The notes: generated from the letters alone by a model not told the origin. A stretch of DNA of 31,724 nucleotides from Actinomycetes bacterium (GCA_023460935.1 JAEWOI010000033.1:1-31724), one strand, 5' to 3'. Positions 9,318 through 16,320 are shown, counted from the stretch's first letter. Program-made: numbers and translations.

Positions 9318-9683
9318 ATGAAACTGAAAGTGACAGTCAACGGCATCGCCTACGACATCGAGGTGGACGTCGAGGAGCAGGAAGCCCCGCAGCTCGGCGC
9401 GATCGTGATCGGCGGTGGCAGCACCAGCACCATGCCGGTGCCGACGACCGCCTCGGTGCAGGCCGCTTCGGCCAACGCCGTGGTGGCACCGCTGGCCGGC
9501 TCGGTCGCGCGCGTGCTGGTCGAGGAGGGCCAGGAGATCGAGGCCGGGCAGGTGCTGCTCGTCCTCGAGGCCATGAAGATGGAGACCGAGCTCACCGCGC
9601 CGAAGGCCGGCAAGGTGGCCCGGATCCTGGTCGAGAAGGGCACAGCAGTGCAGGCCGGCGAAGGGCTCATCGAGCTCGACTGA
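9318..9683 (+). CDS. transcarboxylase 1.3S biotin carboxyl carrier subunit
   Basis: 121 aa, compared with 123 aa in P. freudenreichii, with the same start (MKLKVTVNG) and overall order. The N-terminal strand binds the other subunits, a Thr/Ser/Ala/Pro-rich linker (about 35-53) gives flexibility, and residues 54-121 form the biotinyl domain. Lys87 in EAMKMET is the biotinylation site (Lys89 in P. freudenreichii). The carrier shuttles carboxybiotin between the 12S and 5S sites. GGGAGGAA 5 nt before the ATG is the clearest ribosome site of the operon, fitting a subunit needed in high amount. No biotin carboxylase gene is present nearby, as expected for a transcarboxylase, which needs no ATP. A hairpin follows 30 nt after the stop. 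Confidence 0.96.
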   Translation: MKLKVTVNGIAYDIEVDVEEQEAPQLGAIVIGGGSTSTMPVPTTASVQAASANAVVAPLAGSVARVLVEEGQEIEAGQVLLVLEAMKMETELTAPKAGKVARILVEKGTAVQAGEGLIELD

Positions 9684-9707
9684 CCCCAGCCAGCCCCTGA
9701 ACGGAAG

Positions 9708-9779
9708 TGAACGGAAGGGGACGGTTCCGAGTTTCGGAGCCGTCCCCTTCTGCTTTTCACGAATTTCGGAACCGTCCCC
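9708..9779. repeat. palindromic repeat copy 1, likely operon terminator
   Basis: The left arm GAAGGGGACGGTTCCG (9714-9729) pairs with 9735-9750 (one G-U pair), followed by TGCTTTT, a fair intrinsic terminator for the transcarboxylase operon. A second right arm at 9766-9779 pairs perfectly over 14 bp with 9717-9730, so two alternative hairpins compete. The TGAACGGAAG just before is itself duplicated in tandem (9698-9717). The same 18-nt left part and 20-nt right part recur at 10717-10777. Confidence 0.8.
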
Positions 9780-9809
9780 ATTCCGGTTCGTACGCCCGGC
9801 GCGGCCGGG

Positions 9810-9815
9810 TAGGGT
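9810..9815 (+). promoter_or_regulatory. -10 box, leaderless start of the HIBADH-family gene
   Basis: TAGGGT ends 7 nt before the GTG at 9823. No ribosome site is present. Confidence 0.55.
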
Positions 9816-9822
9816 GCGCGGC

Positions 9823-10719
9823 GTGCCAAGGACAGCGCTGATCGGACTGGGCCGGATGGGCTCGGGGATGGCCGGCCGGCTGCTCGCCGCCGGCCACGAC
9901 CTGGTGGTCGCCAACCGCACCCCCGGACGGGCCGCGCGGCTCGTGGCTGCGGGCGCCGCCGAGGCGCCCACCCCGGCGGAGGCGGCGACCGGGGCGGACG
10001 CGATCATCGTCATGGTCAGCGACGACGAGGCGTCCCGCCAGGTCTGGCTCGGTCCGGACGGCGTGCTGGCGGGCCGGCCGGCGGACGGCGCGTTCGCGAT
10101 CGAGTGCTCCACCCTGTCCAGGGACTGGGTGCTCGAACTGGCTGCCGTCGCCGGCGGGCGCGGCCTGCGCTACCTGGACGCCCCGGTGACCGGGCTGCCC
10201 GACTCCGCGGCAGCCGGGCGGCTGACGCTCCTGGTCGGCGCGGCCGAGGCCGACCTCGCGGCCGCGCGGCCGTTCCTTGAGCCACTGGCCGAGCGCTTGC
10301 TGCATTTCGGGCCGGTCGGTGCCGGCACGGCCTACAAGCTGATTGTGAACCTGGTCGGGGCGGTCCAGATCGCCGGGATCGCGGAGGGTCTCGTCCTGGC
10401 TGAGCGGGCCGGTCTGGACCTGGAGCAGGTGCTGGCCGCGCTCACGGGCGGGCAGGCCGCGAGCCCGCAGGTCGTGCGCAACGGCGGCCGGATGGTCGCG
10501 GGCGACCATGACCGCGACATCCAGTTCGCCGGCCGGCTGCGGCACAAGGACACCGCCTACGCCCTGCGGCTCGCCAGGCAGCTCGGGGTCGCGGCGCCGT
10601 ACGGCGAGCTGGCCCTGGACGGCCTGGCCGAACTGCTGGCAACCGGGCGGGGTGAGCTCAACGAGAGCAGCATCATCGAGGTGGCGCGCAGCCGAACCAC
10701 GAACACCGACGCGAGCTGA
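9823..10719 (+). CDS. NAD(P)-dependent 3-hydroxyisobutyrate-dehydrogenase-family oxidoreductase
   Basis: 298 aa. A beta-hydroxyacid dehydrogenase: Rossmann fold GLGRMGSGMAG (8-18), the substrate-binding segment DAPVTGLPDSAAAGRLTLLVG (119-139) and the catalytic lysine Lys172 in GAGTAYKLIVN. The substrate segment lacks the usual double glycine (DAPVSGG), so the substrate may differ from 3-hydroxyisobutyrate; glyoxylate/succinic semialdehyde reductase-like activity is possible. The GTG at 9823 is chosen because the TAGGGT box ends 7 nt upstream, giving a leaderless transcript; the in-frame GTG at 9814 overlaps that box. The gene is flanked on both sides by copies of a palindromic repeat, and its stop codon lies inside the downstream copy. 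Confidence 0.88.
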   Translation: MPRTALIGLGRMGSGMAGRLLAAGHDLVVANRTPGRAARLVAAGAAEAPTPAEAATGADAIIVMVSDDEASRQVWLGPDGVLAGRPADGAFAIECSTLSRDWVLELAAVAGGRGLRYLDAPVTGLPDSAAAGRLTLLVGAAEADLAAARPFLEPLAERLLHFGPVGAGTAYKLIVNLVGAVQIAGIAEGLVLAERAGLDLEQVLAALTGGQAASPQVVRNGGRMVAGDHDRDIQFAGRLRHKDTAYALRLARQLGVAAPYGELALDGLAELLATGRGELNESSIIEVARSRTTNTDAS

Positions 10720-10777
10720 ACAGAAGGGGACGGTTCCGAGATCCGCAGTTCGCACTGCGAATTTCGGAACCGTCCCC
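10717..10777. repeat. palindromic repeat copy 2, bidirectional terminator candidate
   Basis: Left arm 10726-10739 and right arm 10764-10777 pair perfectly over 14 bp, and an inner 6-bp hairpin (10744-10749 with 10754-10759) sits between them. It lies between convergent genes, so it probably ends both transcripts. It shares GAAGGGGACGGTTCCGAG and CGAATTTCGGAACCGTCCCC with copy 1. Its first bases include the TGA of the upstream gene. Confidence 0.75.
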
Positions 10778-10804
10778 GTTTCGGCGCCAGGGACGGGGAG
10801 GCGG

Positions 10805-11551
10805 TCAGCTGTAGCTGCCCCGGAACACCTTGTGCTGGGCCGGCTGGGCGACCGGACGGATCGTCAGCCGGTCGATGTTCACGTGCGCCGGGCGGGTAGC
10901 CATCCAGGTGATCGCCTCCGCGACGTCCTCGGCCTGCAGCGGGCCCGGCACGCCGGCGTAGATCGCGTCTGCCCGCTCCTGGTCCCCGCCGTAGCGGGTG
11001 AGCGAGAACTCCTCGGTGTGCACCATCCCGGGCGAGATCTCGGTGATCCGGACGGGCTGGTCGAAGAACTCCAGGCGCAGCGTGCCGGCGATCATCCGCT
11101 CCGCCGCCTTCGCCCCGCAGTAGCCCGCGCCACCCTCGTAGGGGCCGTCCGCAGCGACCGAGGTGACGAACACGATGGCGCCGCGCGCCGTGACGAGCGC
11201 CGGCAGCAGCGCGCGGGTGACCCGCTCGGTGCCGAGCACGTTCACCTCGTACATCCGCTGCCACGCGGCCAGGTCGGCCTCGGCCACCGGCTCCTGCCCG
11301 AACGCGCCGCCGGCGTTGTTCACCAGCACTGCCAGTTCCGGGCCGACCGCCTCGGCCAGGGCGGCCACGTCGGCGTCGGAGGTGACGTCACAGGCCAGTG
11401 CACGCCCGCCGATCGATGCGGCCAGCTCCTCGATCCGGTCGGTGCGGCGGGCCGCGCAGATCACCTCGAACCCCACTGCGGCCAGCTGCCTGGCGGTGGC
11501 GGCGCCGATGCCACTGCTGGCGCCGGTGACGACTGCGATTCCACGTTCCAT
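10805..11551 (-). CDS. SDR-family oxidoreductase (NADP-dependent, YdfG-like)
   Basis: 248 aa, the usual length of a classical short-chain dehydrogenase. It has the cofactor motif TGASSGIG (9-16), NNAGG (78-82), catalytic Ser131, Tyr144 and Lys148 (YCGAK), and PG at the end of beta-6. The Ala-Arg-Arg after beta-2 (33-36) suggests NADP preference. Similarity to YdfG-type serine/3-hydroxy-acid dehydrogenases is judged from ERIAGTLRLEFF-like and ISPGMVHTEEFS segments; the substrate is not determined. The start is supported by CAGAAT on the minus strand ending 7 nt upstream (leaderless). It is divergent from gpmA across 66 nt and convergent with the HIBADH-family gene. Confidence 0.88.
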   Translation of the reverse strand: MERGIAVVTGASSGIGAATARQLAAVGFEVICAARRTDRIEELAASIGGRALACDVTSDADVAALAEAVGPELAVLVNNAGGAFGQEPVAEADLAAWQRMYEVNVLGTERVTRALLPALVTARGAIVFVTSVAADGPYEGGAGYCGAKAAERMIAGTLRLEFFDQPVRITEISPGMVHTEEFSLTRYGGDQERADAIYAGVPGPLQAEDVAEAITWMATRPAHVNIDRLTIRPVAQPAQHKVFRGSYS

Positions 11552-11558
11552 GCCAGCG

Positions 11559-11564
11559 ATTCTG
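11559..11564 (-). promoter_or_regulatory. -10 box, leaderless start of the SDR gene
   Basis: CAGAAT on the minus strand with a 7-nt gap to the ATG at 11551. It is embedded in a 12-nt-period duplication of TGCCAGCGAT (11551-11572), so a regulator binding site is conceivable but unproven. Confidence 0.4.
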
Positions 11565-11605
11565 CCAGCGATCAGCCGCGAGGAATCGGGCCGGCCGATG
11601 GCCGA

Positions 11606-11611
11606 TAGGCT
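11606..11611 (+). promoter_or_regulatory. -10 box, leaderless start of gpmA
   Basis: TAGGCT ends 6 nt before the ATG at 11618; no Shine-Dalgarno sequence is present. Confidence 0.55.
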
Positions 11612-11617
11612 TCGGCC

Positions 11618-12367
11618 ATGACTTCAACGCTGATCCTGCTCCGCCACGGCGAGAGCGAATGGAACGCCAAGAACCTGTTCACCGGCTGGGTGGACGTGGA
11701 CATCAACGACAAGGGCGTCCGTGAGGCGAAGCGCGGTGCCGAGCTGCTCAAGGCCGAGGGACTGCTCCCCGACGTGGTGCACACCTCGGTGCTTCGGCGC
11801 GCCATCCACACCGCCAACCTCGCCCTGGACGGCTGCGACCGCCACTGGATTCCGGTCAAGCGGTCGTGGCGGCTGAACGAGCGCCACTACGGCGCGCTGC
11901 AGGGCAAGGACAAGGCCCAGACCCTCGCCGCCTACGGCGAGGAGCAGTTCATGCTGTGGCGCCGCTCCTACGACACCCCGCCGCCGGAGATCGCCGCCGA
12001 TGACGAGTTCTCCCAGTTCGCCGACCCGCGCTACGCCGAGTTGCCTCCGGAGGCGCGCCCGCTCACCGAGTGCCTCGCCGACGTGGTCGTGCGGATGCTC
12101 CCGTACTGGTACGACTCGATCGTCCCCGACCTCCGGGTGGGCCGGACGGTGCTGGTCGCCGCGCACGGCAACTCCCTGCGCGCGCTGGTGAAGCACCTGG
12201 ACGACATCAGCGACGCCGACATCGCCTCGCTGAACATCCCCACCGGCATCCCGCTGCACTACGAGCTGGACGACGACCTCCGTCCGGTGACCCCGGGCGG
12301 CCGCTACCTCGATCCCGAGGCCGCCGCGGCAGCGATCGAGGCGGTCAAGAACCAGGGCAAGAAGTAG
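11618..12367 (+). CDS. gpmA: 2,3-bisphosphoglycerate-dependent phosphoglycerate mutase
   Basis: 249 aa. Interconverts 3- and 2-phosphoglycerate in glycolysis and gluconeogenesis. The phosphohistidine motif LLRHGESEWN (His10) opens the protein; LNERHYGALQGKDK (about 88-101) and the second catalytic histidine in VAAHGNSLRAL match the dPGM family, as does the length. The initiator ATG follows a TAGGCT box by 6 nt. In many actinobacteria gpmA neighbours senX3-regX3, and the same holds here with phoU in between. A long hairpin after the stop separates it from the convergent phoU. Function is secure. Confidence 0.96.
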   Translation: MTSTLILLRHGESEWNAKNLFTGWVDVDINDKGVREAKRGAELLKAEGLLPDVVHTSVLRRAIHTANLALDGCDRHWIPVKRSWRLNERHYGALQGKDKAQTLAAYGEEQFMLWRRSYDTPPPEIAADDEFSQFADPRYAELPPEARPLTECLADVVVRMLPYWYDSIVPDLRVGRTVLVAAHGNSLRALVKHLDDISDADIASLNIPTGIPLHYELDDDLRPVTPGGRYLDPEAAAAAIEAVKNQGKK

Positions 12368-12389
12368 CTTCCCGCCCCCAAACCCGCGC

Positions 12390-12433
12390 AAGCTGTGAGT
12401 TAGCCGGTGACATCACCGGCCAACTCACAGCTT
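12390..12433. terminator. bidirectional hairpin between gpmA and phoU
   Basis: Arms 12390-12410 and 12413-12433 form a 21-bp stem with one A/C mismatch and a 2-nt loop. It sits between convergent genes and is followed on the plus strand by TGTGATTTGTT, a weak T-rich tract. It probably terminates both genes. Confidence 0.8.
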
Positions 12434-12449
12434 GTGATTTGTTCGGGGG

Positions 12450-13115
12450 TCAGGAGACGGGCCAGTTCTCGCCCTCGGGGAGCATGCCGGTGATCACGTA
12501 GATCACGCGGGCGGCCATGATCACGGCGTGGTCGGCGATCCGCTCGTAGTAGCGGCCGAGCAGCGCCACATCCACAGCCGCCTCCACCGAGTACGGCCAG
12601 TCCTTGCCGAGCATCACCCGGAACTGGCTCTTGCGGAGCTCGTCCATCTCGTCGTCGCTGTCGGCCAGCTTGCCGGCGTCGTGGGCGTTGCGTTCCCGCA
12701 GCGACCGCCCGGCCGTGCTGACCATCTCCTCCGCCACCCTGGCCATCAGCGTGAAGTTCGAGACCAGGCCCTCCGGCACGGCACGCTCCGGGTAGCGCAG
12801 CCGGGCGATCTTGGCCACGTGGGCTGCGAGGTCGCCCATCCGCGCCAGGTCGGCCACCATGCGCATCGCGGCCACGACCGTGCGCAGCTCACCTGCGACC
12901 GGGGCCTGGCGGGCGAGCAACGAGAAGCAGCGCGCCTCCAGCTGGTCGTGCAACTCGTCGATCCGGACGTCGGCGGAGATCACCTGCTCGGCGGTGGCGA
13001 GATCGGCGTCGAGCAGGGCCCTCGTGGCGTCGCGGACGGCGACCTGCACCGCCTCGCTCATCGCCACCAGGTCGTTGACCACACTCTCCAGGCTCTCGTG
13101 GTAGTTGTCGCGCAT
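12450..13115 (-). CDS. phoU: phosphate signalling regulator PhoU
   Basis: 221 aa, all-alpha PhoU protein with two repeats of a three-helix bundle. The metal-binding signature is seen as E/D-R-x-x-D/H: MADLARMGDLAAHVAKIAR in repeat 1 and LLGRYYERIADHAVIMAARV in repeat 2. PhoU relays the state of the PstSCAB phosphate transporter to the SenX3 kinase and keeps it off when phosphate is plentiful. ATG 13115 has GGAAGAAG 4 nt upstream; the in-frame extension to 13175 overlaps the promoter. It is divergent from senX3, with a PHO-box-like site between them. Pst genes are not in the window. Confidence 0.95.
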   Translation of the reverse strand: MRDNYHESLESVVNDLVAMSEAVQVAVRDATRALLDADLATAEQVISADVRIDELHDQLEARCFSLLARQAPVAGELRTVVAAMRMVADLARMGDLAAHVAKIARLRYPERAVPEGLVSNFTLMARVAEEMVSTAGRSLRERNAHDAGKLADSDDEMDELRKSQFRVMLGKDWPYSVEAAVDVALLGRYYERIADHAVIMAARVIYVITGMLPEGENWPVS

Positions 13116-13175
13116 GCTGCTTCTTCCATGTCTCGGCGGCGTCGTCGGATCGGCTGTCGCCATTGTCCCGTCCAA

Positions 13176-13181
13176 AGGCTA
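13176..13181 (-). promoter_or_regulatory. -10 box of phoU
   Basis: TAGCCT on the minus strand, 60 nt before the phoU ATG. The PHO-box-like repeats lie about 43 nt further upstream, the position expected for an activator of the OmpR type. Confidence 0.4.
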
Positions 13182-13224
13182 GACATCGGTGGCGACCGGC
13201 CAGCGGGCAGTCGGCGGAACGCGA

Positions 13225-13242
13225 GGTGAACACCCGGTGAAT
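13225..13242 (-). promoter_or_regulatory. PHO-box-like direct repeat between phoU and senX3
   Basis: On the minus strand two heptamers, ATTCACC and GTTCACC, are separated by 4 nt, an 11-bp period. Direct repeat units of 11 nt with conserved GTTCACC are the established binding sites of PhoP in Streptomyces, the counterpart of RegX3. The position between divergent phoU and senX3 suggests that RegX3 controls one or both, including itself. Binding here is inferred. Confidence 0.6.
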
Positions 13243-13302
13243 TCGGGGCCAAACCCGCTCGTGCAGCCCTCGATCCCGGCCGGGCGCGGCTCGGCGGGTG
13301 TC

Positions 13303-13308
13303 TAGACT
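13303..13308 (+). promoter_or_regulatory. -10 box, leaderless start of senX3
   Basis: TAGACT ends 7 nt before the ATG at 13316. Confidence 0.55.
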
Positions 13309-13315
13309 CCGGGTC

Positions 13316-14437
13316 ATGACGTCCGGTGCCCTGGCCCTGCTGGGCCTGGTGCTCGGTGCCGGTCTCGGCGCACTGGCGGTCTGGCTGGTCGTGCGCCGCA
13401 GCACAGCCCGCGCCGCGAGCCAGGTCTTCGCCAGGCAGCAGCTCAACGAGATCCTCGGCCCGCTCAGCGCAGCTGTCGCCGTCGTCTCCGAGGGCGACGC
13501 CGTGCTCGCAGCATCGGGCTTCGCCAAGGCCTGTGGGCTGGTGCGCGGCTCCTCCCTCGGCCCGGGTGAAGTGGTCGAGCTGGTGGCGGCAGCCCGGCGC
13601 ACGGGTCAGGTCGCCGACCGCGAGTTGCGCCTGCCGGCGGGACCGGCGAGCCCTGAGGTCCGGTTGGCCGTCCGCGCCGTCCCGTTGAGCAACGGCGCAG
13701 CCGTGGTGGTGGGGGAGGACCGCTCGGCCGACCTGCGGTTCAGCGAGACCCGGCGCGACTTCGTCGCCAACATCACCCACGAACTGAAGACCCCCATCGG
13801 CGCGATCTCGCTGCTCGCCGAGGCTGCGGACGCTGCGGCGGACGACCCCGGCGCGGTCCGCGCCTTCCTCGGCAAGCTGGCCAGGGAGACCGCTCGCCTG
13901 AACGAGCTGGTCTCCCAGATCATCGCGCTGTCCCGACTGCAGGCCTCCGACCCCTTGCTGGCCGCCCACCACCTCGACGTCGCCGAGGTGCTGGAGGCTG
14001 CCGTGGCCAGGTGCCGGGAGATAGCGCGAGCCGGCGGAATCGCGCTGACGCTCACCGCTGCACCCGGCGTGCACGTCGAGGGTGACGCGGAGCAACTGGA
14101 GGCTGCGGTGACCAACCTCGTGCAGAACGCAGTGGCCTACTCCGAGCCCGGCGCCCGGGTGGCGGTGAGCAGCCGGGCCGTCGGTGACCAGGTCGAGATC
14201 CGCGTCTCCGACAACGGCATCGGGATCGCCGAGGCCGACCAGGCGCGGGTCTTCGAACGCTTCTACCGGGTCGACGCCGACCGCAGCCGGGCCAGCGGGG
14301 GCACCGGGCTGGGGCTGTCGATCGTCAAGCACGTCGCCCAGGCCCACCACGGCGACGTGACCGTGTGGAGCAAGCTCGGCCAGGGGTCGACGTTCACGCT
14401 CAGGCTGCCCGCCAGCCAGGAAGGAGCCCCAGCTTGA
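13316..14437 (+). CDS. senX3: phosphate-sensing histidine kinase SenX3
   Basis: 373 aa. One N-terminal membrane helix (about 5-26), a PAS-like region (about 40-135), the HisKA domain with phospho-acceptor His155 in NITHELKTPIGAI, and an ATPase domain with N box NLVQNAVAYS, G1 DNGIGI and G2 GGTGLGLSIVK. It should phosphorylate RegX3 when phosphate is scarce and be restrained by PhoU. The start at ATG 13316 follows a TAGACT box by 7 nt; a GTG at 13298 would precede that box and is unlikely. Its stop overlaps the regX3 start (TTGA). The assignment rests on the domain order and the phoU/regX3 neighbours. The short extracytoplasmic part argues that it does not sense a ligand outside the cell. Confidence 0.93.
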   Translation: MTSGALALLGLVLGAGLGALAVWLVVRRSTARAASQVFARQQLNEILGPLSAAVAVVSEGDAVLAASGFAKACGLVRGSSLGPGEVVELVAAARRTGQVADRELRLPAGPASPEVRLAVRAVPLSNGAAVVVGEDRSADLRFSETRRDFVANITHELKTPIGAISLLAEAADAAADDPGAVRAFLGKLARETARLNELVSQIIALSRLQASDPLLAAHHLDVAEVLEAAVARCREIARAGGIALTLTAAPGVHVEGDAEQLEAAVTNLVQNAVAYSEPGARVAVSSRAVGDQVEIRVSDNGIGIAEADQARVFERFYRVDADRSRASGGTGLGLSIVKHVAQAHHGDVTVWSKLGQGSTFTLRLPASQEGAPA

Positions 14438-15111
14438 CCAGGGTGCTGATCATCGAGGACGAGGAGACCTACCGCGAGACGCTCGGTTTCCTGCTGCAGC
14501 GGGAGGGGTTCGAGGTGGCCCTGGCCGCAGACGGCGCGGCAGGGCTGGCCGCCTTCAACGCCCAGGGCGCCGACATCGTCCTGCTCGACCTGATGATGCC
14601 GGGCCTGTCCGGCACGGAGGTGTGCCGGCAACTGCGCGCCCGCAGCAGCGTGCCGATCATCATGGTCACCGCGCGAGACACGGAGATCGACAAGGTGGTG
14701 GGCCTTGAGCTGGGGGCGGACGACTACGTCACCAAGCCGTTCAGCCACCGCGAGCTGGTGGCCCGGATCCGCGCGGTGCTGCGCCGCGGCCAGGACGCCG
14801 AGCCCGCAGCGGACGTCGTTGAGGCCGGCGGGGTGCGCATGGACGTCGAGCGCCACGAGACCAGCGTCCGCGGGCTGCCGGTGCAGCTGGCGCTGAAGGA
14901 GTTCGAGCTGCTGGAGCTGCTGCTGCGCAACGCCGGCCGGGTGCTCACCCGAGGCCAGCTGATCGACCGGGTGTGGGGGTCAGACTACGTCGGCGACACC
15001 AAGACCCTCGACGTGCACGTCAAGCGCCTCCGGGCGAAGCTCGAGCCGGACCCGGCCAACCCGGTCCTGCTGGTCACCGTCCGCGGCCTGGGCTACAAGT
15101 TCACCGCCTGA
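14434..15111 (+). CDS. regX3: OmpR/PhoB-family response regulator RegX3
   Basis: 225 aa. Receiver domain with acidic pocket EDE (8-10), phospho-acceptor Asp52 in LLDLMMPG and Lys in VTKPF, followed by a winged-helix DNA-binding domain ending LLVTVRGLGYKF. It controls phosphate-starvation genes. The start is TTG 14434: it overlaps the senX3 stop by 4 nt, GGAAGGAG lies 7 nt upstream, and the receiver fold begins at the next residue (TRVLIIEDE). The upstream in-frame GTG at 14365 would add 23 residues coded inside senX3 and is rejected. Co-translation with senX3 is likely. Confidence 0.94.
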   Translation: MTRVLIIEDEETYRETLGFLLQREGFEVALAADGAAGLAAFNAQGADIVLLDLMMPGLSGTEVCRQLRARSSVPIIMVTARDTEIDKVVGLELGADDYVTKPFSHRELVARIRAVLRRGQDAEPAADVVEAGGVRMDVERHETSVRGLPVQLALKEFELLELLLRNAGRVLTRGQLIDRVWGSDYVGDTKTLDVHVKRLRAKLEPDPANPVLLVTVRGLGYKFTA

Positions 15112-15185
15112 GCCGCCGCGCTAGCACCCCGCGCCGGGGCTCCGGAACCGGTGAGACTCGGCGGCCCGGCACCGGCCACGGCGGT

Positions 15186-15191
15186 TAGGGT
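15186..15191 (+). promoter_or_regulatory. -10 box, leaderless start of the prs-like gene
   Basis: TAGGGT with an 8-nt gap to the GTG at 15200. The TTG at 15191 overlaps this box and is therefore not a credible start. Confidence 0.55.
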
Positions 15192-15199
15192 TGCCTTTC

Positions 15200-16153
15200 G
15201 TGACTGACATCACCGTCTTCTCAGGCCACGCCCACCGCGACTTCGCCGAGGAGATGTGCGCCATCCTCGGGGTGGGACTGTCCGCCTCGCGGCTGTCCCG
15301 GTTCTCCAACGACTGCCTGCAGGTGCAGCTGCGTGCCAACTGCCGCCAGCGGGACGTCTACATCGTGCAGCCGCTCGTGCCGCCGGTGCAGGAGAACCTG
15401 ATGGAGCTGCTGATGATGGTGGACGCGGCCCGCGGCGCCTCGGCTGGGCACGTCACCGTGGTCATGCCGCACTACGCCTACGCCCGCTCGGACAAGAAGG
15501 ACGCGCCGCGGATCAGCATCGGCGGACGCCTGGTGGCCGACCTGATCCATACCGCCGGCGCCGACCGGGTGCTCACCATGGCGCTGCACGCAGAGCAGGT
15601 ACACGGCTTCTTCTCGATGCCGGTCGACCACCTGACCGCTCTGCCGGTGCTCGCCCAGCACTTCCGGGCCCGCGACTTGGCCAAGACGGTCGTGGTCTCC
15701 CCCGACTTCGGCAACGCCAAGGAGGCCAACCACTTCGCCCGCATGCTCGGGGTGCCGATGGCCGCCGGTTCCAAGCGTCGCCAGGCCGACGACAAGGTGG
15801 TCATCGATGCGATCGTGGGCAAGGTCGGCGGCAAGGACGTGATCATCCTGGACGACGAGATCGCCACTGCCGGGTCGGTGGTGGAGCTGATCGAGACGAT
15901 CCGCCGCTACCACGTCAACTCGATCTCGATCGCCACCACGCACGGACTGTTCACCGGCAAGGCCATCGAGCGGCTGAACGCCCAGGACGACATCGTCGAG
16001 ATCGTCGCCACCGACACCGTCCCCGCACCGCTGGGCCTCGATCGGTTGACCACGGTCTCCGTGGCCCCGCTGTTCGCCGAGGCGGTCCGCCGGATCAACT
16101 GCGGCGAGAGTGTCTCCGGGCTGTTCTCCGACGAGGACACCTACGGCGAGTAG
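15200..16153 (+). CDS. prs: ribose-phosphate pyrophosphokinase (PRPP synthetase)
   Basis: 317 aa, the usual size. Makes PRPP from ribose 5-phosphate and ATP for nucleotide, His and Trp synthesis. The family order is clear: IVQPLVPPVQENLMELLMMVDAARGASA, the flexible loop YARSDKKDAPRISI (94-107), VSPDFGNAKEANHFA and the PRPP loop VIILDDEIATAGSVVE (214-229). The usual PRPP motif is DD-[MI]-I-D-T-x-G-T; here it reads D-D-E-I-A-T-A-G-S, with Ala in place of the third Asp. Such divergent copies often coexist with a canonical prs next to glmU, which is not in this window, so this may be a second paralogue. GTG 15200 is chosen because of the -10 box. A strong hairpin follows. Confidence 0.9.
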   Translation: MTDITVFSGHAHRDFAEEMCAILGVGLSASRLSRFSNDCLQVQLRANCRQRDVYIVQPLVPPVQENLMELLMMVDAARGASAGHVTVVMPHYAYARSDKKDAPRISIGGRLVADLIHTAGADRVLTMALHAEQVHGFFSMPVDHLTALPVLAQHFRARDLAKTVVVSPDFGNAKEANHFARMLGVPMAAGSKRRQADDKVVIDAIVGKVGGKDVIILDDEIATAGSVVELIETIRRYHVNSISIATTHGLFTGKAIERLNAQDDIVEIVATDTVPAPLGLDRLTTVSVAPLFAEAVRRINCGESVSGLFSDEDTYGE

Positions 16154-16173
16154 CCGCCACCACACCCGACCCC

Positions 16174-16203
16174 GGCCGGTCCGCCTCCCCAGGCGGGCCG
16201 GCC
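16174..16203 (+). terminator. hairpin after the prs-like gene
   Basis: Arms 16174-16186 and 16191-16203 form a 13-bp G+C-rich stem (one G-U pair) with loop CCCC, followed by GTTCGCTTGCC. Probable terminator, without a long T-tract. Confidence 0.65.
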
Positions 16204-16251
16204 GTTCGCTTGCCGTACGGACGTTGCCCGATCCGTCGCAGGCCGTAGCTC

Positions 16252-16283
16252 TTGACAACCACAGACAAAACAAGATAAAACAA
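16252..16283 (+). promoter_or_regulatory. fructose operon promoter with tandem A-rich operator candidate
   Basis: TTGACA at 16252-16257 is a perfect -35. The -10 is probably GATAAA or ATAAAA at 16274-16280 (16-17 nt spacing). Two tandem 10-bp units, GACAAAACAA and GATAAAACAA (16264-16283), cover the spacer and -10, one helical turn apart. DeoR-type repressors often bind repeated A/C-rich motifs of this kind, so autoregulation by the adjacent FruR is likely. Confidence 0.6.
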
Positions 16284-16320
16284 GGCATAGCAAAGTTGAT
16301 CTGCTTGGGAAGAGGGCGCG

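Noticed and set aside
13116..13315. A small RNA or tRNA in the phoU-senX3 gap
   Set aside because: No cloverleaf, no GGTTCGA-type T-loop and no strong hairpin; the PHO-box-like repeat and the two -10 boxes explain the region.
14365..14433. An extended N-terminus for RegX3 from GTG 14365
   Set aside because: It would be coded wholly inside senX3 in another frame, adds non-conserved residues, and the receiver domain begins right after TTG 14434, which has a good ribosome site.
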